From Chara braunii (Eukaryota; Streptophyta; Charophyceae; Charales; Characeae), in contig BFEA01000616.1 in assembly GCA_003427395.1 (NCBI GenBank), forward strand, positions 361,110 through 389,130: a DNA stretch of 28,021 bases. Direction: 5' to 3'. Shown here in pieces: positions 1-8,126 of this stretch. Made by a program: the position numbers and the translations under genes. Below the pieces are notes generated by a model. The model was not told the DNA's origin. It was given only the letters and a program-made list of their open reading frames with translations, and searched no databases. Numbering within the stretch: position 1 is the stretch's first letter; each line of letters starts with the position of its first letter.

Positions 1-62
1 GTGCCGACCCCCGGAACCCCGGAACCACGGCAGGGTCCCGGGGCCGGGGTTCGACAACCCTG
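1..62. mobile_element. Right end of a CAGGGTT-type MITE, cut by the window edge
   Basis: A GC-rich segment ends in CAACCCTG at 55-62 and is followed at once by TA-rich DNA. The same terminus closes the element at 867-1621, so this is probably the end of a related copy. Only one end is visible, so family and length are inferred. Confidence 0.45.
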
Positions 63-156
63 GTATATACTATTTTATTTACCAGACATGTATATTCAAG
101 TTAGTACCATTTTTAGTAGTATATATATAATATATTAATATGTCATGTATATATTT

Positions 157-214
157 AGGGTTCAACCTTCTGATGAGTCAGTAAAACTTTGACGAAACAG
201 TCCGTCAGAACCCT
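157..214 (+). ncRNA. Hammerhead ribozyme candidate, type I with very short stem III
   Basis: The conserved core is present in order. CTGATGA is at 170-176. Stem II is GTCA (177-180) with TGAC (190-193), closed by the usual G10.1-C11.1 pair. GAAA follows at 194-197. Stem III is two pairs (A197-U205, C198-G204) with a five-base loop. The cleavage triplet GUC is at 204-206, which predicts cleavage between 206 and 207. Stem I forms from GGGTT(C) (158-163) and (G)AACCC (208-213), with an asymmetric bulge on the 5' side. Known plant retrozymes usually carry type III hammerheads, whereas tiny stem III type I forms are known mainly from animal retrozymes and Penelope-like elements. Activity is inferred. 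The weak inner part of stem I is the main doubt. Confidence 0.65.
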
Positions 215-655
215 TCGTTTGTTGTTTTTTTCTCCCTCTCTGCCTACAGTTTACCGGGCAACTCTGTTTGACGATATATATATATATATAACGACAATTA
301 CGTTAAAACGGACATATTATATTTTTTGAACGAAATTGAAATTGAGTTTTTGGGTCGAAATCCGGTCCAAATTTTTGGCTCCGGGGGGTCCAGCGTTCCT
401 GGAACGTCGGACCCCCTAGATGTATCTGACCTCAAGCAGAGACCCGATACATCTAGGGGGTCCGGCGTTCTGGGAATGCCAGATCCCCAGGAGCTAAAAA
501 TTTGGACCGGATTTTGACAAAAAAACTCAATTTCAATTTCGTTCAAAAAATATAATATGTCCGTTTTGACGAAATGGTTGTTATATATACATATATCGTC
601 AAACAAAACTGCTTTGTAAATCGTTGACACAGAGGGAGAAGAGAACAACAAACAA

Positions 656-723
656 AGGGGTTATGACAAACTGTTTTGGCGAAGCTTCACCGACTGACTT
701 CGAGTCATCAGGAGGCTGAACCC
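656..723 (-). ncRNA. Degenerate hammerhead copy on the right arm of the inverted repeat
   Basis: On the minus strand CTGATGA is retained (711-705) and the outer AGGGTTCA is conserved. The stem II region is replaced by a longer hairpin-forming sequence. The GAAA box reads as CAAAA, so the essential G12 is missing, and the base after CTGATGA is C rather than G. The GTC triplet is still present at 668-666, followed by ATAACCCC. This copy is predicted inactive. Its position mirrors the left-arm copy, which supports a shared origin. Confidence 0.5.
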
Positions 724-866
724 TCAACAGTCTGCAGAATCCCCTTACTGATTACACTATAAGTGATAATCCACCTTAACCCCGATTGCGATTAAGCATC
801 AAAGACTGTCCGACAACTGATACCTATATTTTTACACATATACATATATATATATACATATATATA
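724..866. other. Spacer, TA-rich at the right side
   Basis: I see no gene. The right part (about 832-866) is a TATATACA-type simple sequence that forms the landing site of the next MITE. Confidence 0.5.
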
Positions 867-1621
867 CAGGGTTACTTGACCGAATGTTCGAGGGCCCCCG
901 GGCTGGCCACCGAACGTTCGGGTGTTCGGGGGCCGAACACCTCCACGTTCGGCCCCAGCCAAAACAAATTTCGGGGCCTAAAAATAAGTTTTTTTTTCTG
1001 AATTCATTTTTTTTTAGTTTTCTATGATGTAACCTACACGCCTATAAATTTTGAAGCCATTCTGCTAATCCCAAAAAAACATGAAAAATCGTCAAAGATG
1101 GGGGTGTCAAAACGTGCTCGACCACTCACTATTTTGTTTTTTTTCACTTTTAACTTTTTGTTTTCACTTTATTTCAGGCCTAAAAAATTTTATGAGTTTT
1201 TGAAAACCTTTTAATGAGTTATGGATTATGTCAACTACATATCTGTAAATCTTCAGGGCATTTGTCAATGCCAAAAAATAATTAAAAATCAGCAAGGATG
1301 GCGGTGTCGAAAAGGTGCTGGCACACTCACTCATTTTAATTCTCTTTTTATTTTTTTTTATTTTGATCATAGTGTTTATTTTCTATATTTGATTTTTAAT
1401 TCAAATTTGGTAAAGAATTTGGATGTCATTCCCAGGCAAATGTTGTTTAGTTCATATTTATCCATAACATATTTTATTTTCAGAATTTTTTGAAAACGTT
1501 TTTTTGTTTTTTTTTTTTTTTCCGCGTTCGGCTCGAACGGTGGAATGCCTTCTGAAGGGGTCCCGTACGTTCGGGCGTTCGGGTTCGAGCGTTCAGCCCG
1601 TCCCGAACGCCAGCAACCCTG
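867..1621 (+). mobile_element. MITE copy 1, hAT-like, 755 bp
   Basis: It starts CAGGGTTAC and ends CAGCAACCCTG, so it has short terminal inverted repeats, and both subterminal regions are GC-rich with repeated CGAACGTTCGG-like palindromes. The flanking 8-mers are TATATATA and TATACATA (7 of 8 match), which suits an 8 bp hAT-type duplication but lies in a microsatellite. The AT-rich interior is an imperfect dimer: a segment containing GATGGGGGTGTC..GTGCTCG..CACTCACT recurs about 200 bp later. There is no transposase, so it would be non-autonomous. Confidence 0.7.
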
Positions 1622-1679
1622 TATACATATATATATACATATATATATATCTGTTTGTGACGATATATATATGTATCTA

Positions 1680-2436
1680 CAGGGTTGCCAGACCCAATGT
1701 ACGGAGGCCCCTAAGCTGACCCCCGAACGTTCGGGCGTTCGGGTCCCCGTACGGGGCCCGAACCTGAAGAGGTTCGGACCCCGCAAAAAACTATTTGGGA
1801 CCTTAATATTATTATTTTTTCTGAATGTTTTTTTATGAGTTTTTTGTTACGTAAGGTATCTCCCTCTTAATTTTGAAGTCATTCTGTGCAGGCAAATAAA
1901 AATGACAAATTGGCAAAGATTGTGGTGTCAAAACTTTCTCGCCCACTCACTAATTTGTTTTTTTTCTCTTTTCACTTTTTGTTTTTTCTTTATTTCGGGG
2001 CATGAAAAAAAATATTACTTTTTCAAGCTTTATTTGTAGATTCTCTATTATGTAAGATACACATATATAAATTTTCATGGTCTTTGTTGCAGCAAAAAAA
2101 AAAAGAAAAATTACCAAAGATGACGGTGTAAAAAACGTGCTCGCCCACTCAATAATTTCATTCTCATTTTATTTTTTTTAATTTTTATTATTATTATTTA
2201 TTTAAATTAGTTTTAGTATTTGATTTTTATTTCAAATTTGATAAAGAATTTGGATGTAATGTTGCGGCAAATTTTGTTTAGTTTTTTCTTCTGCATAACA
2301 TACAGTTTTCTTAGATGTTTTGAATTATTTTTTTTTTTTTTAAATCCGCGTTCGGCCGAACGCGTCAAGAGGGGGTGCCGAACATTCGGGCGTTCGGGTT
2401 TGGGCATTCGGCCCATCCCAAACATCGTCAACCCTT
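1680..2436 (+). mobile_element. MITE copy 2, same family and orientation, 757 bp
   Basis: It begins CAGGGTTGCCAGACC and ends GTCAACCCTT, and the interior is colinear with copy 1, including the duplicated TGGTGTCAAAAC..CGCCCACTCA block. It lies only 58 bp from copy 1 and is separated from it by (TA)n-rich DNA. The last base of the right terminus has changed from G to T, and the flanking 8-mers no longer match well. Confidence 0.7.
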
Positions 2437-2697
2437 TATATATATATATATATGTGTGTAAAGAAAGTCACTTCCAATGTTAAGAAATTCCCTATGAAAC
2501 CTAAAAAACGAAAACAATTAGAGCAAATGTCACTTGCAGGAACAATCGTCAAAATCTAAAAAAAACTACTATATTATGCAGAAAAATAAACTGAACAAGT
2601 TATGCCTCAGAGACACATCGAAATTCCTTACCAAATAAAAAATAAATAATAACATGAATAATTTTAAAATATATATTTTTATTTTTATTATTATTAT
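2437..2697. other. AT-rich spacer between MITE copies
   Basis: A TA repeat lies at 2437-2454 and an ATT repeat at 2686-2697. I see no gene. The piece near 2569-2640 resembles the AT-rich MITE interior (TATTATGCAGAAAAATAAACTGAAC), so it may be a fragment of a further copy. Confidence 0.35.
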
Positions 2698-3399
2698 CAG
2701 GGTTGCCGACATTCGGGACGGTCCGAATGCCCAAATGTTGGGACCCCTTCTCGATACGTTTGGCCGTTCGGCCGAACGCGGACCAGAAAAAAAAAAAAAA
2801 AAAAAAAAAAATCCGAAAAATATATATGTTATGCATAAGAATAAACTGCCTCAACGTTACATCCAAATTCTTTACCAAATTTGAAATACAAATCAACTAC
2901 TAAAAATAAATAATAATGATAAAAATTAGGGGGTGAAAAAACGAGAATGAAGTTATTCAGTGGGCGAGCACGTTTTTGATACCGCCATCTGTGGCGATTT
3001 TTTTTTTTTTTTGGCTATGAAAAATGTCGTGAAAATTTATATATCTGTAGCTTACATAACAGAGAATTTATAAATAAAGTTTGAAAAAATAATAATTTCT
3101 TTCATGCCCTGAAATAAAGGAAAAACAAAAAGTCAGAAAAGAAAAAAAATAAATTAGTGAGTGGGCAAGCAAGTTTTGACACCACCATCTTTGCCGATTT
3201 TTCATGTTTTTTTGGCTAAACAGAAGAGCTTCAAAATTGACAGGGAGATACCTTACATGACAGAGAACCCACACGAAAAAGTTGAGAAAAACAAAATATT
3301 ATTTAGGTGTCTAAATATTTGTTTGCGGGGTCCGAACCCTTTGAGGTTCGGGCCCCGTACGGGGACCCGAACGCCCGAACATTCGGTCTGGCAACCATG
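2698..3399 (-). mobile_element. MITE copy 3, same family, inverted, 702 bp
   Basis: The order of parts is reversed relative to copies 1 and 2. It opens with the GC-rich block that closes copy 2 and ends with the GAACATTCGGTCTGGCAACC block that opens it. The termini are CAGGGTTGCC and GGCAACCATG. It is flanked on both sides by ATTATTAT (2690-2697 and 3400-3407), a perfect 8 bp duplication, although this lies inside an ATT microsatellite. Eight-base duplications with CAGGG ends point to the hAT superfamily. Confidence 0.7.
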
Positions 3400-3463
3400 A
3401 TTATTATTATTATTTTTTCCACTAGTTTATCAAGAACATTATCGAACGACGATTTGTGGTGAA

Positions 3464-3497
3464 GAGTCGCATGATTGAAAACTATTACATGCGGTTC
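3464..3497 (+). ncRNA. Group II intron domain V-like hairpin (possible organellar intron remnant)
   Basis: A 34-base segment has arms GAGTCGCATG and CATGCGGTTC. These pair over ten positions with two G-U wobbles around a GAAA-containing loop, and are followed by GGAGGGCGGG. The length, the GAG..GGTTC ends and the GAAA loop match the group II domain V pattern. The catalytic AGC reads AGT here, and the upper stem is imperfect. It could be a plastid or mitochondrial fragment in the nucleus, or chance. Confidence 0.25.
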
Positions 3498-3633
3498 GGA
3501 GGGCGGGAAAACACACTGGAAATGAGAGGACCCGTAGTACTTGCCTAATTCGAAAAAGACCTTCTAACATAAAAGCACTGACTACTTCGCCAGTCAGGAA
3601 GGGGTTTTACATGCGTTTAACCAGATCAATCAA

Positions 3634-4298
3634 GGACTGGGCATTTTTTCTAAGCTGAATGGCACAAGACTATGTTTATTTGACTGTTTTATGAAGAGTC
3701 AAACATTGTTTCTAAGTTGAATGGTCTGATTGCTCTGTTTATTTCTGAGGATTGTATGACTGATCTTTATGACCAAGCATTGTTTCTAAGTGAATGGCTT
3801 GGTCTGTCTGTTTCTCTTGGGGTTTTTTACTGAAGTTGGGCTGAGGTATCCAACTTCATGCTTTGAAAGATTTGATGATAGGCTGAACATTGTTTCTAAG
3901 CTGAAGAGTCCAACTTCTTGTTTTATTTCAGAGGGAGGATTTTTGTCTAAGACTAAGCATTGTTTCTCAGTTGAATGGTTTAGCCTAAAGTCACGCACAT
4001 AAGTATAAACTAAGTATAACATAAAATACGTTATTTATATTTGCATGTGAACTGGCAGCTGGACATTGTTTCTAAGTTGAATGGTCCGACGCTAAGCCAT
4101 ATCACTAAGAAGAGAAAGAAAACTACAAAATATAATTGGAAGTAATCTGGGCAAGCTGAGCATTATTTCTAAGTTGAATGGCTCAGTCCCCTGTCCATAT
4201 TTTCTTTTATTTTTGAGAACAAAGTCAGAAATTGTTAAACTTTGGATATTAAACAACTTAGGGCGGCTACACATTGTTTTTAAGCTGAATGGTCTTAG
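3634..4298 (+). repeat. Tandem array of eight hairpin units with conserved loop and covarying stems
   Basis: The core ATTGTTTCTAAGTTGAAT recurs near 3642, 3705, 3779, 3889, 3959, 4065, 4162 and 4273. The flanking bases differ between units but complement each other within a unit: GACCAAGC/GCTTGGTC (3771-3804), CTAAGC/GTTTAG (3953-3983), GGAC/GTCC (4061-4087), CTGAGC/GCTCAG (4156-4186), and, with one mismatch each, TCAAAC/GTCTGA (3699-3729) and CTACAC/GTCTTAG (4267-4298). The units near 3641 and 3889 are weak. ATT and AAT extend the stem inward. Spacers are 60-110 bases and seem to alternate between two types, one with TTTATTTCTGAG-like text and one with CATATNACNAAAGAAGAGAAA-like text. Confidence 0.75.
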
Positions 4299-4347
4299 TC
4301 ATATGACCAAAGAAGAGAAAAATAGTTGTGCAACCCGTTCATGTATA

Positions 4348-4349
<2 letters not shown>
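4299..4349. other. Spacer of the hairpin array at the LINE insertion point
   Basis: CATATGACCAAAGAAGAGAAA matches the spacer after the unit at 4061-4087. The text breaks off directly at the poly-T of the LINE. I could not find a convincing copy of the last 10-20 bases on the far side, so the target duplication is unresolved. Confidence 0.5.

Positions 4350-4384
<35 letters not shown>
4350..4384 (-). other. Poly(A) tail of the LINE
   Basis: Thirty-five consecutive T on the plus strand correspond to an A-tail on the LINE sense strand, directly after the 3' UTR. This marks the 3' insertion junction and shows target-primed reverse transcription. The uninterrupted tail hints at a fairly young insertion, in contrast to the damaged ORFs. 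Confidence 0.85.
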
Positions 4385-4388
<4 letters not shown>

Positions 4389-5187
4389 CAGGCCCTTGTG
4401 CAAGATCACTATCCTGGTGGTGGTAAGAGAACCACCGAGATTGAGGCTTTGCCCGGTGGGCCGCTCCATCTATTGGTGGGGAGCAACACCTGCTGGAAAC
4501 CGGGTCCAGTGTCCCATAAATACATCTTTGCTGCACAGTACCTCAGAGAGAGTGATGCCAACGTGCTGGAAACCGGTCCAGCATCCCATGTCCACTTTAC
4601 TCTTCCAAACCTAGCCTGCAGTAGGGTCGGGTATTGGGGGGGGGACCACCAGGGGGCCCCAGTGGAGTCTCCCTCCATCCCCTAGCCTCTGCCCTCCATC
4701 AACTATCCTCATGACGTCCATTGTGCTCTGCAATAGCATGTGTTTTGAAAAAACTGAAGAAAACTTTGCTACACAGTTCCTCAATGAGAGTGATGCCGAA
4801 GTGCTGGAAACCAGGTCCAGCGTCCCATATCCACCCCTTTTTTTATCCTATTCCTGACACCTGCCAACCACCGCCTGACCTTCGGGCGTCTATTGTATAT
4901 GTCTGTCCGCTGAGCCTGTACATCACTACGCATAGCTATTCAGGACTGTTCATGACTGAGAATGTTCTCGGTAAGCCAGGAAAGGATGACAAAGAGGAAA
5001 CAGCAGAGTCAACAAAAAAGACGAGACCAGAGGGACAAGAAACCCAAGACGGAAACCAAACCAAAAACCTAAAAAACAAAGGACAACCAACAAAATAGCA
5101 GGGGGAGATTCAACAAGGAAGGAACAGAAAGGTGCTGAACCTGCTAAATGCTTTTCATCCGGCCACCGGTATCCCAGCTCATGATGG
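4385..5187 (-). other. LINE 3' UTR with an internal repeated segment
   Basis: This is non-coding between the end of ORF2 and the A-tail. The motif GCTGGAAACCGGGTCCAG is seen near 4491, 4565 and 4803, and CAGTACCTCAGAGAGAGTGATGCC near 4537 with a variant near 4774. So a unit of about 75 bases has been partly multiplied. Plus-strand reading frames here are open by chance. Confidence 0.7.
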
Positions 5188-6408
5188 TTACAATATTTCC
5201 TCCTGGGACAACAGGTGAGGGGGGAAGAGGTCTGTGAAGTCCTGGGCTGGTCGTAGCGGGTTACCGGGGTCTATCTTGATCCAGTCATGGAAGATCAACT
5301 GATAGTCCTTTACCATTTCCTCCCGAAGATCCTCCTGTAAGTCCCTTCCAGTCCGATCATCTCCAGACCATTTCACCTCAGCTACCCAACCCTCCCTTTC
5401 TCCTCCTAGCCAGTTCTGACTGAAACGGGAGATGATTCTGTTCATATCCCCCAAGGTGTGTAATTGGTCAAGCTTGTCTTTAGTTGCCTTCCATTGGGTT
5501 GCGATTTCATATTGGACTAATGTTCGTATATGTTCCATGACTTCTCCTTCCTCCACCCGCGCCCCCTCCACCTCAAGAGTACATCGTTTCCACCATATAG
5601 CCCATAGGACGCTCCGCCTGCTCAGTTTGAACATATTCTCCTCAAATGTGTTTCCCTGAATTTGAGGGTAGTACCCCAGGAGTATGACCCTCCATTCCCA
5701 AGGCCATGCCGCCCCAGGAACAATATGTCGCAGGATTCTGTCCCAACTTCTCCATAGTAATACTGACGCAGGACATTGGAGAAATATGTGCTCTATAGTC
5801 TCAGCCCGCCTCCCCGGGAAGCCCTGGAGGCATTTATGGCACCATGGCAATGCTTTCCCTTGTTGCTCTAACCGAGTGTGGTCTATCAGCCAGTCGTTGG
5901 TAGGTAGACATCGGTGTTCTATTTGCCATTGAAGAGCCGAGATTTTGGCAGGTCTATTATTGTGATGAGCAAACCATTGGATAGGCTTAAGCAGGCTACG
6001 GTCTATATTGAGGTGACGATACCATCTGTCTTCTACTTGGTCTCGCAGTCTGCGTTTAGGTCTAAACATTCGGTAGGCTGATTTAGTCTTAAGATTAAGT
6101 AGTGACAATGTGTTTGCTTCCCCTTTCCTGATTCGGAAGTCATGAGTCCATTGCCACTCTTCTGGGTCCAGGGGGAGGTCTTCAATTGGGATCATTGCGC
6201 GATACGCCTTCTGGTAGCACCCTTCCTCAATGACTCTGATACGATAGACGCCCTTTCGTTCTTTCCATATGAAGGGTTGTTTGTTCCATTGTAGTATATC
6301 ATCCTTCTGAATGGAGAAGACTTCGATGATCACTTTTTCTTGGTCCGTAAAGTGCACCCAGCCCACCTCTTTGTCGTGGTCGGGCAGCCCCACCCAATCT
6401 CCTTCCAT
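5188..6408 (-). pseudogene. LINE ORF2, C-terminal part with zf-RVT zinc domain
   Basis: An open frame of 406 codons carries the C-terminal part of the LINE polyprotein. The zinc-binding reverse-transcriptase domain (zf-RVT) is around residues 120-225. It has the usual CLPT-x-DWL approach, then C190 and C193 (WCHKC), H207 and C212 (EHIFLQC), then LLWRSW. The family is found after the RT domain in plant LINEs and is thought to bind nucleic acid. The frame is also open upstream of this ATG to about 6500, where it meets the previous segment. The 16 bp tandem duplication at 6520-6551 shifts the frame, so this ATG is not a natural start. Confidence 0.88.
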
Positions 6409-6481
6409 TATGCGGGGCCCTTTTCTAAGGGTGGTGTACCAATGGAGAGGGAAGCACTCGATAAGTTCGTTTAATGCTTTT

Positions 6482-7474
6482 TCAGTGAGATGGCAGTACC
6501 GCAGCCATGCTCGTATCCTCTCTATGCTCTTCCAGCTCTATGCTCTTCCAGCTCCCCGCCTCTTTGTCCCATAGGTCCCCGACCGTTTGTAGGCCATGTT
6601 TCACCCAACCCTTCCACGGAGCGTCTGAGCTGCACCGCACCCGCCCCTCAGAATCAGTGATTAGTCGGTTGCCAAAAAGGGGTTGCCTTAATATTTCTTC
6701 CCACCTTTCTGGTGCCGGTCGGGCGGGGGAAGGAAGTTTCCTCCATGTGCATATCAGGTGAACCCATTGTCTGTCAGTGGGGTCTCCATTCCTGTATTTC
6801 CTAGGTATCCTCCAATACCTATCATCAAGCCATATCCGCGGATCAATCTCGGGTGGGGTTTCCGGGGCAAGGTCAGTAATTTGGGCCAGGGCTAAGGGGA
6901 CCCATGGAGATGATGATGAAAAGATAATCTGTTGGAACCAACGGATCGTGAGGGCCTGAAGTTGCGTGGCCGGGTCCACAATTCCTAGACCACCTTTGGT
7001 CTTGGGCTGAATCACCGATTCCCATGCCACTCTGCTTATGACGTGGGAGCGGTTACTATCGCCTCTCCAGAGGAAAACCGCCAGTTCTTGTTTCAATGTT
7101 TTAAGTCCCCCTTCTCTCATGGGCCATAGAACGGCCTTGTACCAGAGTGTGGTCAGGACCACGTTGTTAATGACAAGCGCCCTCCCAAAAATTGATGTAC
7201 GTTTATTGTTCCACTTTTCCAACTTGATGTGTGCCGGTCCGGTCAACCATTCGTCATTAGATGTTGGCTTCCCTCTAGCGGTGACAAGTACTCCCAGGAT
7301 TCTTAGGGGGTCGTCGTGGGGGAGCCACGTGTTCGCGGGTTTTCCGGGGGCTTCCTCCTTGGTGGTGCATCCACCACCCAACAGTCTTCTGTCCCCAGTT
7401 GACGGACATATCCGATAGCTGGTAGAATTTGTGCATGAGGTGCGGAATCTCCTCCGTGTTGGATTCTGTCGCAT
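6482..7474 (-). pseudogene. LINE ORF2, region after the reverse transcriptase
   Basis: The open frame gives 330 codons. From about residue 57 it reads like the post-RT (thumb) region of plant LINEs: ILGVLVTARG, then KLEKWNNKRTSIFGRALVIN and LTTLWYKAVLWPM, then FLWRG and a KGGLGIVDP motif. The first 30 or so residues are out of frame with the RT domain and are not real protein. The junction with the RT frame lies near 7370-7400 and needs an indel that I could not locate exactly. The segment ends early because of the 16 bp duplication at 6520-6551; with one copy counted, the reading passes smoothly into the next segment. Confidence 0.85.
6520..6551. repeat. 16 bp perfect tandem duplication causing a frameshift in ORF2
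   Basis: CTCTATGCTCTTCCAG occurs twice in a row (6520-6535 and 6536-6551). Sixteen is one more than a multiple of three, so the duplication shifts the frame exactly where the minus-strand frame at 7474-6482 hands over to the frame at 6408-5188. With a single copy the two frames are continuous. Confidence 0.9.
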
Positions 7475-8093
7475 CTACCATTATGGTAAGGTCGTCTGCA
7501 AATAGGGAACAGATGGGGATTGCTTCGTCAGGAATGTTAGCTATCTTGATTCGTGCGAGATCTTTGTTGTGACGCAGGTTGGCTGACAATGTTTCCATTA
7601 TTACCAGAAAAAGATAGGGGGCAATGGGGTCCCCTTGTCTCACAGATCGTTGAAGCTCGAAGGGTGGNGCCACTGACCCATTGACCTGAACACAGGTCGT
7701 GGCATGACTGTGGAGGATCTTGACCCAGCGCCGGAAGGTGGGACCNAAGTTCATTTTTTCCATACACCTGTCTAAGAAGTCCCAATCCACATGATCATAG
7801 GCTTTTTCAAAGTCTATGAAGATGATGGCCGCATTGGCCTGATTCCTTCGCGCTAGTTGGACCACGTTGTTGACTAGCATGATATTTTCTTGTATGTTCC
7901 TGCCAGACATGAATCCCGTTTGTGCTGGGTTTATGATGTCCTCAAAAACTGTTGCCATACGATTGGTCAGCGCTTTAGAAAGTATTTTATACACTACTGT
8001 AAGCAATGTGATAGATCTATAATTTCTAATGTTCATTTTATCACCTTTTTTGTAGAGGAGAGATAGCACCCCTTGCCCTACGATTTCCCCCAT
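7275..8093 (-). pseudogene. LINE ORF2, reverse transcriptase domain
   Basis: This frame of 272 codons holds the catalytic RT core. KKGDKMNIRNYRSITLL is at residues 15-31, and FIDFEKAYDHVDW with catalytic D94 is motif A. RQGDPIAPYLF (residues 152-162) is motif B, and FADD (198-201) is motif C with both catalytic aspartates. The key residues are all intact. The frame is continuous with the segment ending at 8127, but a TGA and a TAG lie between them, so the ATG at 8093 is only the first Met after the stops. Real homology ends near SVNWGQK (about residue 237); the tail beyond is out of frame. N bases at 7668 and 7746 hide two residues. Confidence 0.93.
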
Positions 8094-8126
8094 TTCTCTG
8101 GTCTCCCATACATCCTAGTAATATTT

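Larger units (their letters stand above)
157..723. repeat. Long inverted repeat (foldback) of about 570 bp
   Basis: The left arm (157-426) is matched in reverse complement by the right arm (446-723), with a spacer of about 19 bases. Matching blocks include GATGTATC (419-426) with GATACATC (446-453), the TTTGGACCGGATTT-like blocks, the poly-T/poly-A-rich blocks, and the outer AGGGTTCA with TGAACCCT. The arms have diverged by substitutions and small indels, so the copy is not recent. A smaller palindrome, GGGGGTCC..GGACCCCC, lies inside the left arm near 384-416. The termini resemble those of the neighbouring MITEs, but I find no clear target duplication. It could be a foldback element or two head-to-head copies of one small element. 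Confidence 0.8.

Noticed and set aside
3634-4298. CRISPR array (repeats of about 20 bases with variable spacers)
   Set aside because: Eukaryotic context, irregular spacing, and the variable flanks pair with each other, which is not the case for CRISPR spacers.
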